Part shown: positions 50,614 through 59,221 of the stretch, piece after piece
How positions within the stretch are numbered: the stretch's first letter is position 1
Layout of the letters: each line of letters begins with the position of its first letter
NCBI RefSeq assembly: GCF_002159705.1
Contig: NZ_NFJD01000001.1
Span: 496,001 to 560,000, forward strand
Source: Elusimicrobium sp. An273
Lineage (GTDB): Bacteria; Elusimicrobiota; Elusimicrobia; Elusimicrobiales; Elusimicrobiaceae
DNA length: 64,000 nt
Reading direction: 5' to 3'
The notes under the pieces: generated by a model
Seen by the model: the letters and a program-made list of their open reading frames with translations, nothing else
Told to the model about the DNA's origin: nothing
Database searches by the model: none
Position numbers and translations under genes: made by a program

Positions 50614-51502
50614 CAATCACCTTGGTTAAAAAACCGTTTTGCTTTTTTAATAATTTTTCGGCTTCTTTTTTAGACGCTTTTTTGCGGTGCATGACTACCG
50701 CGGTTTTAACGTTTTTCCCCGCCGCCTGCAGCAGCTTGGCGGCGGTTTTTTCGTCCGTTCCCGCCACGGTGCAAATTAACCGAATGGCGCGGGCGACCAA
50801 TTTTTCATTGGTGGGCTGAACGTCTATCATCAGGTTGCCGTAGGTTTTGCCGCACAGCGTCATGGCGCCGGTGGTAATGGCGTTTAAGGCCATTTTGGTG
50901 GCGGTGCCCGCTTTCATGCGGGTAGACCCGCACAAGGCTTCCGGCCCGGTCGGCAGAGCAATATGCACCTGCGCGTGCGGGCAGAGGGCCTGCGGATTGC
51001 AGGAAATAAGAGCCGTGCCTGCGCCTATTTTTTGGGCTTCTTTCAGCGCGCCCAGCACATAGGGCGTGCGGCCGCTGGCGGTCAGGCCGATTACCAAATC
51101 GTCTTTTTTGGCGGCGCGGGCGATTTCTTTCGCGCCTTGCCGGGCGTCGTCCTCGGCTCCTTCCTGCGAACGGAAGACGGCCTTTTTCCCGCCGGCAATT
51201 AACCCGATAATTTGCGAGGGTTTGGTGCCAAACGTGGGCACGCATTCCACCGCTTCCAAAATGCCCAGCCGCCCGCTGGTGCCGGCACCGATAAAAATAA
51301 TTTTTTTATGCCGCGCGTAGGCGTGCGCCGCCATGACCATAACGGCCGCAATCTCTTTGTTGGCGGCTTGCACGGCGCGTGCGGCGTTGAAATCTTCGCG
51401 GTTTATTTTGCGGGCGATTTGGCGCGGGGTGGATTTATCCAAATCCATCGTATTCGGGTTTCGGGTTTCCGTGGCAATCATATTTAAATTGACCGGTTTC
51501 AT
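50606..51502 (-). CDS. murQ: N-acetylmuramic acid 6-phosphate etherase
   Basis: 298 residues. SIS-domain lyase: FIGAGTSGRLGILEAVECVPTFG (in pieces), RSQEGAEDDARQGAKEI with the catalytic Glu, and VIGLTASGRTPYVLGAL. It splits the lactyl ether of MurNAc-6P to give GlcNAc-6P and lactate. ARAIRLICTVAGTDEKTAAKLL forms the C-terminal UBA-like helices. Its ATG overlaps the ampG stop (ATGA), indicating tight coupling of import and breakdown. Confidence 0.95.
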   Translation of the reverse strand: MKPVNLNMIATETRNPNTMDLDKSTPRQIARKINREDFNAARAVQAANKEIAAVMVMAAHAYARHKKIIFIGAGTSGRLGILEAVECVPTFGTKPSQIIGLIAGGKKAVFRSQEGAEDDARQGAKEIARAAKKDDLVIGLTASGRTPYVLGALKEAQKIGAGTALISCNPQALCPHAQVHIALPTGPEALCGSTRMKAGTATKMALNAITTGAMTLCGKTYGNLMIDVQPTNEKLVARAIRLICTVAGTDEKTAAKLLQAAGKNVKTAVVMHRKKASKKEAEKLLKKQNGFLTKVIDG

Positions 51503-52842
51503 TGGGCATCCTCCAGCGAGTGTTTGTGAGTGCGGAAAGAAGCTTCCGTTTCTTCAATGGATTTAATTTTAAAAGAAAGCGGCACCACCGCTACCGTTAC
51601 TAAACTGACGAGGCTGGCCAGCCAAAAGAAACCCGTGTATCCCAGCCGCGCCTGCAGCCAGCCCGAAGCCATGGAAGGAAGCATCATCCCCAAGGCCATA
51701 ATGCCTGTGGAAATGGCATAATGGGAGGTTTTGTAAGCGCCTTGGGAAATATACATAATAAACACGGTAAATGCCATTAACGCAAGGCCGTTGCCTAAAT
51801 GCTCCAGCGTAATCAGCACCGTAATCAGCCCGGTGGAGGGGTGCGCCCATGCCATATAAGCGTAGAAAAAATTGGGCAAAATTAAAATCACCGCAAACGG
51901 CCAAATACATTTTTTAAATCCGTATTTTCCCAACAGCCAGCCGCCTGCCAAATTGCCTACGACCACCGCCCCCAGCCCCAGCGTGCCTTTAATCAGCCCG
52001 TAGGTTTGCACGCTTAATCCCAAGGCGCCTTCGGCCTGCGGTTTGAGTAAAAAAAGCGGAACAATTTTTTCTAAAAACGCGTCCCCCAAGCGGTAGAGCA
52101 AAATAAACGCCAAAATATACAGGATGTTCTTTTGCGTGAAATACGTTTTGAATGAATCTCCCCACGCGTTGCCGCGCGCCGCGTGCACGGGCCGGTCTTC
52201 CGCCGGCTTGGGCAAAATAAACCGGTGCCACCCGGCCGCCGCCGCAAATAAAGCGGCCAAAAACAAAAACAACAGCGCCCAGTTAAACGGCCAAGGAACA
52301 AGCGGTTGTTGCCCGGCGGCCCCCGCCTGAGAAAGGGCCCCCACGCCCGCTACCAATAGGCCGCTGCCCAAAATCATGGCCAGACGGTAAAAAATGGTGC
52401 GGATGCCTACAAACTGAGATTGCTGCACCGGCGTCAAAGCAAGCAGGTAGTAGCCGTCGGTCGCGATGTCTAGCGTGGCGGAGGCAAAAGCACCCGCCAG
52501 CAGCCCAAAGAGTGAAAGATAAAAGAAAGTTAAACTGCCCTGGTGCGCCGCAAAAGAAAATGCTTCCCACGCCGTAAGGGCGGCCAAAAGCAAAAATACG
52601 CCCGCCAGCGCGGTTTGGGCGCCCAGCAGCCAGCGGCGCTTGGTGGAGCGGGCGTCTATCCACGGGCTCCAGAACATTTTTAAAATCCACGGCAGATACA
52701 GCCACCCCGTCCAAAAGGCGATTTTTTCGTTGGAAAAGCCCAGGTCGGCATACAGCACGGTGGAAACCGTGTTGATAATAATGTACGGAAACCCTTCCGC
52801 CAGATACAGCGAAGGGATGTAATACCAAGGATTTTTTGTCAT
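51499..52842 (-). CDS. ampG: AmpG-type muropeptide permease (MFS)
   Basis: 447 residues, 12 predicted membrane helices. PSLYLAEGFPYIIINTVSTVLYADLGFS is close to the AmpG start, and the DARSTKRRW loop and ASATLDIATDGYYLLAL helix match the family. It imports GlcNAc-anhydroMurNAc peptides released from the wall. It leads into murQ, anmK and nagZ by 4-8 nt overlaps, and its ATG directly abuts the stop of the AI-2E-family transporter gene, so five genes probably form one operon. Confidence 0.9.
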   Translation of the reverse strand: MTKNPWYYIPSLYLAEGFPYIIINTVSTVLYADLGFSNEKIAFWTGWLYLPWILKMFWSPWIDARSTKRRWLLGAQTALAGVFLLLAALTAWEAFSFAAHQGSLTFFYLSLFGLLAGAFASATLDIATDGYYLLALTPVQQSQFVGIRTIFYRLAMILGSGLLVAGVGALSQAGAAGQQPLVPWPFNWALLFLFLAALFAAAAGWHRFILPKPAEDRPVHAARGNAWGDSFKTYFTQKNILYILAFILLYRLGDAFLEKIVPLFLLKPQAEGALGLSVQTYGLIKGTLGLGAVVVGNLAGGWLLGKYGFKKCIWPFAVILILPNFFYAYMAWAHPSTGLITVLITLEHLGNGLALMAFTVFIMYISQGAYKTSHYAISTGIMALGMMLPSMASGWLQARLGYTGFFWLASLVSLVTVAVVPLSFKIKSIEETEASFRTHKHSLEDAQ

Positions 52843-53859
52843 TTATTTAAACGCGTATTTCCCGCCCAGCAAATCCGCCAGCGGTTTGGTAGTTTCATTG
52901 CGCTCCAGCGCAATTTTGATAATAGCCGTCATCGGCACGGCCAGCAGGGCGCCCATAATGCCCCACACCAGCGCCCAGAAAATTAAGCAGGCGATGACGA
53001 CGATGGGGTCTAAATCCATTCCTTTTCCCAGCCATTTTGTTTCCAAAATGTTTCCGATGATGAAGTGAATGGTCGTCAGTAAAATAAGGGCCAGCAAAAT
53101 ATGCCAGTCAAACCCGTATTGCAGGAACAATACTGGCATGGGCAGCAAGGTGGAAATAAACGGCCCGATGTTGGGAATAAAATTGAGCACAAACGTCAGT
53201 ACCGCCAGCATGGAGGCCAGTTCCGTTTTAATGGAGGCCAGCACCACCCAAGTAAATCCGGCGGCCAACAGCGAAACAAAAATTTTAATCAGCAGGTAAA
53301 AGGAGATTTGCTTTTGGATGTTGCCCACGAGGGAGGGTTTATCCGCCGAGGCTTTGCCCATAAAAATGAAGATGACAAACAGCGTAATGAGCATCAGGTT
53401 GGTTAAAATAGAAACCAGTGTGCTGCCCACGCTTTTAAGCATATTAAATACAGGCAGTTTGGAGACGGTATCGGCCACGAATTGGGAATTGATGTTCACC
53501 CCGAATTTTTGGGAGTTCATCAGCAGCCAATCCAGCGTGTCGTTTAGCCGCTCGCTGTAAATATCGGCTCCAGCCACAAAGCTTTCAATGGAGCCGGAAA
53601 TAAACAATACCGACAAAACGACAAAGGCCAAAAACGCCACAAAACTCAGCACCAGCCCCAAGCCGTAAGGAACTTTCCATTTTTGTTTGAGCCATCCGGC
53701 CAAGGTGCCGGCAACCATGGAAATAAACAGGGCAATCACGAAGGGCATCAGCATGGTTTTGGTGTATACCAACACGCCGGTGGCCGCGGTGGCGGCTAAA
53801 ATCATTAAGCAAACGGTGTTGATGGGGGCTAATTTTTCTAATGACGTTTTTGTAAACAT
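52843..53859 (-). CDS. AI-2E family (PerM/YdiK-like) transporter
   Basis: 338 residues with about seven to eight membrane helices in the family pattern: TKTMLMPFVIALFISMVAGTL, the large soluble segment around 85-140, LLAGFT-like LAAGFTWVVLASIKTE, VLTFVLNFIPNIGPFISTLLPMP and C-terminal WGIMGALLAVPMTAIIKI. Members export varied small molecules; the family name does not prove AI-2 transport. GAGAGG precedes the ATG. First gene of the peptidoglycan-recycling operon. Confidence 0.86.
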   Translation of the reverse strand: MFTKTSLEKLAPINTVCLMILAATAATGVLVYTKTMLMPFVIALFISMVAGTLAGWLKQKWKVPYGLGLVLSFVAFLAFVVLSVLFISGSIESFVAGADIYSERLNDTLDWLLMNSQKFGVNINSQFVADTVSKLPVFNMLKSVGSTLVSILTNLMLITLFVIFIFMGKASADKPSLVGNIQKQISFYLLIKIFVSLLAAGFTWVVLASIKTELASMLAVLTFVLNFIPNIGPFISTLLPMPVLFLQYGFDWHILLALILLTTIHFIIGNILETKWLGKGMDLDPIVVIACLIFWALVWGIMGALLAVPMTAIIKIALERNETTKPLADLLGGKYAFK

Positions 53860-53982
53860 AATACCTCTCTTGTATTTAGTATAGCATAGGTTTGGGCGGG
53901 GCGTGCGCGGTGTTTTGGAAGAGAAGAAAAGAAAAGCTTTTCAAAAAGAGATGGAAATTGATATAATAAATATACAGTTTTC

Positions 53983-54057
53983 GGGCAGTTGGCGCAGCGG
54001 TAGCGCGTCCGCCTCACACGCGGAAGGTCACAGGTTCAAATCCTGTACTGCCCACCA
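53983..54057 (+). tRNA. tRNA-Val (anticodon CAC)
   Basis: Acceptor stem GGGCAGT/ACTGCCC closes 53983-53989 with 54047-54053; discriminator A and encoded CCA end at 54057. The anticodon stem-loop reads CCGCCTCACACGCGG with CAC, decoding GUG. The T arm is AGGTTCAAATCCT. TATAAT-like sequence lies about 20 nt upstream (ATATAATAAATAT). Confidence 0.96.
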
Positions 54058-54483
54058 TTTAAACCCCGCTCTTGGCGGGGTTTTTATTTAGGCAGAAAGC
54101 GCGCAAACTGCTTTGCGCGCGGCAGGATTTGAAAGCCGCAGCGATGTGCGAGTTTGCCAGTAGGCAAGGCGAGCACCGCGAGGCGGGCCTGCGAGCCCCG
54201 AGCGTCAGGGAGGGGACTTGTAGGCAAAGTCTGTACGGCTCCCCATTTAAACCCCGCTCTTGGCGGGGTTTTTATTTAGGCAGAAAGCGCGCAAACTGCT
54301 TTGCGCGCGGCAGGATTTGAAAGCCGCAGCGATGTGCGAGTTTGCCGGTAGGCAAGGCGAGCACCGCGAGGCGGGCCTGCGAGCCCCGAGCGTCAGGGAG
54401 GGGACTTGTAGGTAAAGTCTGTACGGCTCCCCATTTAAACCCCGCTCTTGGCGGGGTTTTTTATTTAGGCAGAAAGCGCGCAA
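54057..54483. repeat. 188-bp tandem repeat downstream of tRNA-Val (about 2.3 copies)
   Basis: Copy 1 is 54057-54244, copy 2 is 54245-54432, and a third partial copy is 54433-54483. Copies 1 and 2 differ at only about two positions (CCAGTAGG/CCGGTAGG and GTAGGCAAAG/GTAGGTAAAG). Each unit starts with the terminator, has a hairpin GCGCGCAAA/TTTGCGCGC, and ends CTGTACGGCTCCCCATTT, resembling the tRNA 3' end CTGTACTGCCCACCATTT. Open frames inside are short and unconvincing. No gene is supported from here to 54595. Confidence 0.85.
54061..54086 (+). terminator. Terminator after tRNA-Val
   Basis: CCCCGC/GCGGGG stem with T5. Identical copies recur at about 54249 and 54437 as part of the tandem repeat. 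Confidence 0.85.
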
Positions 54484-54595
54484 AGGGATTAGCCCCAGCT
54501 TATTGGGGAACGGGTTATTTTTTTATATACTATTTATAGATATTAAACTGTCTGCTTTCAGCAGGCACTTTTTCTTTTAAGGAGATTTTTAAACT

Positions 54596-55282
54596 ATGGA
54601 TTGGGGTCTGTTGGTAAACTCTTTTATCGGTATGCTGTCCATTTTAAACCCGATCGGCAACGTGCCGATATTTCTGGAACATGTGGAAAACGAACCGCCC
54701 AAAGTGCAGCGCGCCGTGGCGCTGATGATGGCGCTGGCCATTTTCCTGTTGCTGACGGCCTTTTTCGTGTTTGGAAACCGCATTTTAACGCTGTTTGGCA
54801 TTACCATTCCGGCGTTCCGGCTGGCGGGGTCTATTATTATTTTAATTGTCGGCCTGCGCATGTTGCAGGGGAAAAGCAAATTTGAAAGCCACGGCATTGA
54901 AACTGCCGCCGCGCAAGGCAACACGTTTGACCAGGCCCGCAACCGCCTGAGCCATATTTTGGTGCCGGTGGCCATGCCGCTTTTTATCGGGCCCGGTTCC
55001 ATTACCACGGCCATTTTGTACGCGGAAAAAACGACCACTTTTTCCATGGCGATGATGATGATCGGCGTCTTGTTTTTAAGCTCCGCCATCGTGGGCGTGT
55101 GTTTGGTGGGGTCGCGCTATATTTTTAATAAAATCGGCCCGAACGGAACGCAGATTGTCATCCGTTTTATGGGTATGATTTTGTGCGCCATTGCCATGCA
55201 GTTTATGATTGACGGCGTAGCGCAGCTGCTGCCGGGGGTGTTGGATTCCACCTTTACCCACGCGGCGGGCGCCGAAAAATAA
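54596..55282 (+). CDS. MarC-family (UPF0056) integral membrane protein
   Basis: 228 residues, six membrane helices: FIGMLSILNPIGNVPIFLEH at the start is the family hallmark, then IFLLLTAFFVFGNRILTLFGI, FRLAGSIIILIVGLRML, LVPVAMPLFIGPGSITTAIL and IRFMGMILCAIAMQFMIDG. Function is poorly defined despite the historic name. AAGGAG lies upstream. Own terminator follows. Confidence 0.9.
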   Translation: MDWGLLVNSFIGMLSILNPIGNVPIFLEHVENEPPKVQRAVALMMALAIFLLLTAFFVFGNRILTLFGITIPAFRLAGSIIILIVGLRMLQGKSKFESHGIETAAAQGNTFDQARNRLSHILVPVAMPLFIGPGSITTAILYAEKTTTFSMAMMMIGVLFLSSAIVGVCLVGSRYIFNKIGPNGTQIVIRFMGMILCAIAMQFMIDGVAQLLPGVLDSTFTHAAGAEK

Positions 55283-55298
55283 ATTTTTTGTTGCTGTC

Positions 55299-55326
55299 GG
55301 GCGGCTGTAAAAAGCCGCCCTTTTTT
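55299..55326 (+). terminator. Terminator after marC-like gene
   Basis: GGGCGGCT/AGCCGCCC perfect stem, 6-nt loop, T6. Confidence 0.92.
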
Positions 55327-55354
55327 ACGGGTGTAAGATAAGTAGAATAAGGCT

Positions 55355-57361
55355 ATGGATCATTTTAAACTTGTTTCTCCGTTTAAACCCGCGGGCGACC
55401 AGCCCAAAGCCATTGAAGCGCTTACCCAAGGCGTGCTGGCCGGCGTGCCGCGCCAGACGTTGCTGGGGGTGACGGGCTCGGGGAAAACGTTTACCATGGC
55501 CAACGTCATTGAACGGCTCAACCGGCCCACGCTTATTTTGTCGCCCAATAAAGTATTGGCGGCACAGCTGTATGCCGAGTTTAAACAATTTTTCCCGGAA
55601 AACGCCGTAGAGTATTTTATTTCTTACTACGATTATTACCAGCCCGAAGCCTACATTCCGCAAACCGATACGTATATCGAAAAAGATTCCGCCGTCAACG
55701 AACACATTGACAAACTGCGTTTAAAGGCCACCACCTCGCTGCTGACGCGGCGGGACGTGATTGTGGTGGCGTCCGTTTCGTGCATTTACAACATCGGCTC
55801 GCCGGACAGCTTCCGCGAAATGCGCATTTACGTCAAAAAAGGCGCCGAGATGACGCGTTCTTCCCTTTCGGGGCAGTTAATCAAAATCCAGTACCGCCGC
55901 GATGAAATGGAATTTGCTTCCGGCAATTTCCGCATGCGCGGCCCGTATACCGATATTATGACGCCCTACAGCCAAAACGCCATCCGCGTAGAAATTGCCG
56001 GCAAGACGATTGCGCATATTTATGAAATCCACCCCATTACGGGCAACGTACTGGCGGAATTGGACGAAGCGTGGATTTACCCCGCCAAACATTTCGTGGC
56101 GACAGACGAGGACACGCAAAACGCCATTGAGCAAATCCGGCGCGACCTGGACATCCGCCACGCGGAACTTTTAAAAATGGGCAAAGAACTGGAAGCCTAC
56201 CGCTTAAAACAGCGCACCGAGTATGACCTGGAAATGCTGCAGCAGGCCGGTTTTTGCCCCGGGATTGAAAACTATTCCCGCTATATGGACGGCCGCAAAC
56301 CCGGCGAGCGGCCGGCGTGTTTGCTGGATTATTTTAAAAGATACGACGATTTTTTGATGATGGTGGACGAATCCCACGTAGCTTTGCCGCAGGTGCGCGG
56401 TATGTTTAACGGCGACCGCGCCCGCAAACAGATGTTGGTGGATTTCGGTTTCCGTCTGCCGTCGGCCCTGGACAACCGCCCGCTTAAATTTGACGAATTT
56501 GAAAAACTCATGCCGGCCACGGTGTTCGTCTCCGCCACGCCCGGCCCGTATGAACTGACCGTAAGCGGCAACCATATTGTGGAGCAGGTCATTCGCCCCA
56601 CAGGGCTGGTAGACCCGAAAGTCTACATTCACCCCACCGCCGGACAGATTGACCATTTGGTGGGAAAAATCACCGAGCACAAAAAACGCGGCGAACGCAC
56701 GCTGGTGCTGGCGCTGACCAAAAAAACGGCGGAAGATTTAAGCGCGTTTTTTACGGAAAAGAATATCAAAACGCGCTATTTGCATTCGGATATTGAAGCG
56801 TTAGACCGGGTGGAAATTTTAAAAGAGTTCCGCCAAGGAAAATTTGACGTGCTGGTAGGCATTAACCTGCTGCGCGAAGGCATTGATATCCCGCAAGTGG
56901 GGCTGGTAGCCATTTTGGGAGCGGACAACGAAGGCTTCCTGCGCAATACCACCACGCTGATTCAAATTTCCGGCCGCGCCGCCCGCAATGCAGACGGCGA
57001 AGTAATTTTGTACGCCGACCGGCAGACCGATTCCATAAAATACGCCTTAAACGAAATGAACCGCCGCCGCCAATTGCAGGAAGCTTATAACAAAGAGCAT
57101 CACATTACGCCCAAGACCATTCAAAAAATGGAAGTGGACTTGAAAGAACTGCAGCAGCAAACCAAAACGAGCGCCTTTGGCATTTTAAGCCAAACGTTGC
57201 CGGAGCCGACGCTCAAAAATATCCAGTCCGTGGAAAAAGATTTGGAACAGCAAATGCTCCAAGCGGCGGACGCGCTGAACTTTGAACTGGCGGCCGAATT
57301 GCGCGACCGCTTGTTTGAGTTGCGCCAAATGCGCGTAAAAGGCGGCGGGAAAAAGAAGTAA
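55355..57361 (+). CDS. uvrB: Excinuclease ABC subunit B
   Basis: 668 residues. Helicase motif I GVTGSGKTFTMAN, the damage-probing beta-hairpin YYDYYQPEAYIPQTDTYI, motif II MMVDESHVALPQ, motif VI QISGRAARNADG, and the C-terminal UVR motif AADALNFELAAELRDRLFEL that contacts UvrC. It verifies DNA damage in nucleotide excision repair. TAGAAT ends 6 nt before the ATG and AAGG is only 2 nt away, so the start is probably leaderless. Confidence 0.98.
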   Translation: MDHFKLVSPFKPAGDQPKAIEALTQGVLAGVPRQTLLGVTGSGKTFTMANVIERLNRPTLILSPNKVLAAQLYAEFKQFFPENAVEYFISYYDYYQPEAYIPQTDTYIEKDSAVNEHIDKLRLKATTSLLTRRDVIVVASVSCIYNIGSPDSFREMRIYVKKGAEMTRSSLSGQLIKIQYRRDEMEFASGNFRMRGPYTDIMTPYSQNAIRVEIAGKTIAHIYEIHPITGNVLAELDEAWIYPAKHFVATDEDTQNAIEQIRRDLDIRHAELLKMGKELEAYRLKQRTEYDLEMLQQAGFCPGIENYSRYMDGRKPGERPACLLDYFKRYDDFLMMVDESHVALPQVRGMFNGDRARKQMLVDFGFRLPSALDNRPLKFDEFEKLMPATVFVSATPGPYELTVSGNHIVEQVIRPTGLVDPKVYIHPTAGQIDHLVGKITEHKKRGERTLVLALTKKTAEDLSAFFTEKNIKTRYLHSDIEALDRVEILKEFRQGKFDVLVGINLLREGIDIPQVGLVAILGADNEGFLRNTTTLIQISGRAARNADGEVILYADRQTDSIKYALNEMNRRRQLQEAYNKEHHITPKTIQKMEVDLKELQQQTKTSAFGILSQTLPEPTLKNIQSVEKDLEQQMLQAADALNFELAAELRDRLFELRQMRVKGGGKKK

Positions 57362-57402
57362 TTCGGCCGGGTGCAGGCAAGATAAATTGGTAAAATATAA
57401 CT

Positions 57403-57987
57403 ATGGAAGAAACAAAAGTTCCCCTTAAAAAAGTTGAAAAAGTAATCGGTTTGGAAACCGTGCCCAGCACGCAGGACTTGGCCTTGGAGTTGGCCCGCAG
57501 CGGCGAGGCGGAAGGCACGTTGGTACTGGCTTGTGAACAGACGGCGGCCCGCCGGCTGGACGGCAGCCGGTTTCACGCGCCGGAAGGCGGCATTTATTTT
57601 ACGCTTATCTTGCGCCCCCAGCGCGCCGATTTGTGCGCCTTGTCTTTAAGCCGGCAAACGGCGCAGGCTTTGGCCGATGCGCTGGCCGCCGTTTTTGACC
57701 TTAAAACCAAAGTGAAAGACGGCCACAGCATTTTGGCGTGGGACAAGAAAAACCGCAAATGGAAAAAAACGGCCGGCGTTTTGGCGGAAACTTTTTTTGA
57801 AGAAAACGGACGCTTTGCCCTGGTGGGCGTGGGCGTAAATGTGAACAACCGTGTTCCGGCCGGCAAAGAGCCGCACCTGAGTTTAAAACAATGCGCAGGG
57901 ACGGAGATCAGCAAGGAACTGCTTTTGGACGAACTTTTAACGGCCTTTTGGAAGCAATACGCCTATTGGCTTAAATCGGCGTGTTAA
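57403..57987 (+). CDS. Divergent biotin-protein ligase-like protein
   Basis: 194 residues, catalytic-domain only (no N-terminal HTH). VPSTQDLALELA, EGTLVLACEQTAAR, GGIYFTLILRPQR, KKTAGVLAETFF and FALVGVGVNVNN follow the BirA order. But the biotinyl-AMP loop GRGRRGR is replaced by ARRLDGSRF and the KWPNDI motif by KDGHSI, with a charged insertion before KTAGVL. It may be a strongly diverged biotin ligase or a relative with altered substrate. TAAAAT ends 6 nt before the ATG and no ribosome-binding site is present. Confidence 0.65.
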   Translation: MEETKVPLKKVEKVIGLETVPSTQDLALELARSGEAEGTLVLACEQTAARRLDGSRFHAPEGGIYFTLILRPQRADLCALSLSRQTAQALADALAAVFDLKTKVKDGHSILAWDKKNRKWKKTAGVLAETFFEENGRFALVGVGVNVNNRVPAGKEPHLSLKQCAGTEISKELLLDELLTAFWKQYAYWLKSAC

Positions 57988-58004
57988 CGCGCAGATTTTC
58001 AAAT

Positions 58005-58037
58005 AAAAAAACGCCCGTTTCATTGCGGGCGTTTTTT
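58005..58037. terminator. Bidirectional terminator between birA-like gene and response regulator
   Basis: ACGCCCG/CGGGCGT stem flanked by A and T runs on both sides. Confidence 0.9.
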
Positions 58038-58053
58038 ACGGACGGAAAGTGTT

Positions 58054-58419
58054 TTAGTCTCCCAACGCTTGTTTGGCCTTGGCGACAAAATCCGTTAAGA
58101 CAAAAGGCTTGGAGCAAAACGCCTTTACCTGCGGGTGGGTGGAGAACAGCTTTTCCGATTCCACTAAGGCCGAGGTAATAATGACGGGAATGGAAGAAAG
58201 CGTTTCGTCTTCGGACATGATTTTCACGATGCTGGCCCCGTCCAACCCCGGCAGCATCACGTCCAGAATGACCAAATGAGGGTGCACTTTTTTGATGGTG
58301 GCGATGGCATCGCGCCCCGTTTGGCAGGAGAATACTTCGTATCCTTCTCGGGTCAGAACCAGCGTCAGCAAATCAATAATGCTGGCTTCATCTTCTACAA
58401 TTAAAATTCTCTTTTTCAT
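58054..58419 (-). CDS. Single-domain response regulator
   Basis: 121 residues, a lone receiver domain: acidic pair Asp10/Glu11 (IVEDEAS), phospho-acceptor Asp53 (LVILDVMLPGLDG), conserved Ser/Thr in VIITSALVES and Lys104 in FCSKPFVL. No output domain, so it acts by protein contact like CheY or Spo0F. No histidine kinase is adjacent. The ATG at 58419 is used here; a TTG 12 nt upstream sits very close to AAAGGG. Confidence 0.9.
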   Translation of the reverse strand: MKKRILIVEDEASIIDLLTLVLTREGYEVFSCQTGRDAIATIKKVHPHLVILDVMLPGLDGASIVKIMSEDETLSSIPVIITSALVESEKLFSTHPQVKAFCSKPFVLTDFVAKAKQALGD

Positions 58420-58447
58420 AAGCGTTTTCAATCCCTTTATTTAATTT

Positions 58448-58455
58448 ATTATACT
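58448..58455. promoter_or_regulatory. Overlapping divergent -10 boxes (response regulator / tilS)
   Basis: Minus strand TATAAT (58453-58448) for the response regulator; plus strand TATACT (58450-58455) ending 7 nt before the tilS ATG at 58463, which has no ribosome-binding site. Confidence 0.5.
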
Positions 58456-58462
58456 TTTTTAT

Positions 58463-59206
58463 ATGACAAAAAAAAGCTTTAACGCTTCCGTTCTGCCCCG
58501 CATGCGGGCGTTTGCCGGCCGCTTGATCGGCCGGGGGGACGCCGTGCTGGTGGGGCTTAGCGGAGGGGCCGACTCGGTGTGTTTGCTGCATTTTTTGCGC
58601 TATTTGGCGGGTGAAAAACACTTTGCGCTGGCGGCGGCGCACGTCAACCACGGGCTGCGCGGCAAAGATGCCGAAGCCGACCAGCGTTTCTGCCGGCAAT
58701 TATGCAAAGAGTTGGAAATTGAGTTTTTAACCCTTAAAACCGATGCCAAAAAATATGCGGATAAATTTCATTTAAGCCCGGAGCACGGCGCGCGCAAAGC
58801 ACGTTATGAAGCGTTTGTAAAATTGGCCCGCAAATGGGGCGCTAACAAGCTGGCGCTGGGGCACCAGCTTGACGACCAGGCCGAAACGGTTTTATTAAAT
58901 TTACTGCGCGGCACCAAAGCCAAAGGCTTAGGCGGCATTCCGGTGCGCCGTCCGCTGGCAAAAGGCATTGAAATCGTGCGCCCGCTGTTATGCATTACCC
59001 GGGCCGAAACGGAAAGCTATTTGCAAAATAACGGGCTGTCCCACATTACCGATCAAACCAATTTTGAAGACGTCTACACCCGCAATTGGATTCGCTCCAC
59101 CCTGCTTCCTCTCTTAGAAACCAAACAACCGCAAATTAAAAGCCACCTGTCCCTGCTGGCGCAGGACATTACCCGGTTGCTGGAAGAAACTTCTTGCCGC
59201 AATTAA
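58463..59206 (+). CDS. tilS: tRNA(Ile)-lysidine synthetase, short form
   Basis: 247 residues. PP-loop VGLSGGADSVCLLHFL, then AAAHVNHGLRGKDAEADQRF and LALGHQLDDQAETVLLNLLRG, all diagnostic for TilS N-type ATP pyrophosphatase. It converts C34 of tRNA-Ile2 to lysidine. It ends soon after the catalytic domain and lacks the C-terminal domains of longer forms. Convergent with the hydrolase gene 15 nt downstream. Confidence 0.9.
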   Translation: MTKKSFNASVLPRMRAFAGRLIGRGDAVLVGLSGGADSVCLLHFLRYLAGEKHFALAAAHVNHGLRGKDAEADQRFCRQLCKELEIEFLTLKTDAKKYADKFHLSPEHGARKARYEAFVKLARKWGANKLALGHQLDDQAETVLLNLLRGTKAKGLGGIPVRRPLAKGIEIVRPLLCITRAETESYLQNNGLSHITDQTNFEDVYTRNWIRSTLLPLLETKQPQIKSHLSLLAQDITRLLEETSCRN

Positions 59207-59221
59207 ATCTATTCTAACGCA

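Noticed and set aside
54057-54483. CRISPR array or degenerate second tRNA
   Set aside because: The unit is 188 bp with no unique spacers, and no cloverleaf can be drawn beyond the short similarity to the tRNA 3' end.
54072-54539. Short frames inside the 188-bp repeats
   Set aside because: They repeat because the DNA repeats, run through the terminator hairpins and have no start signals; not supported as genes.
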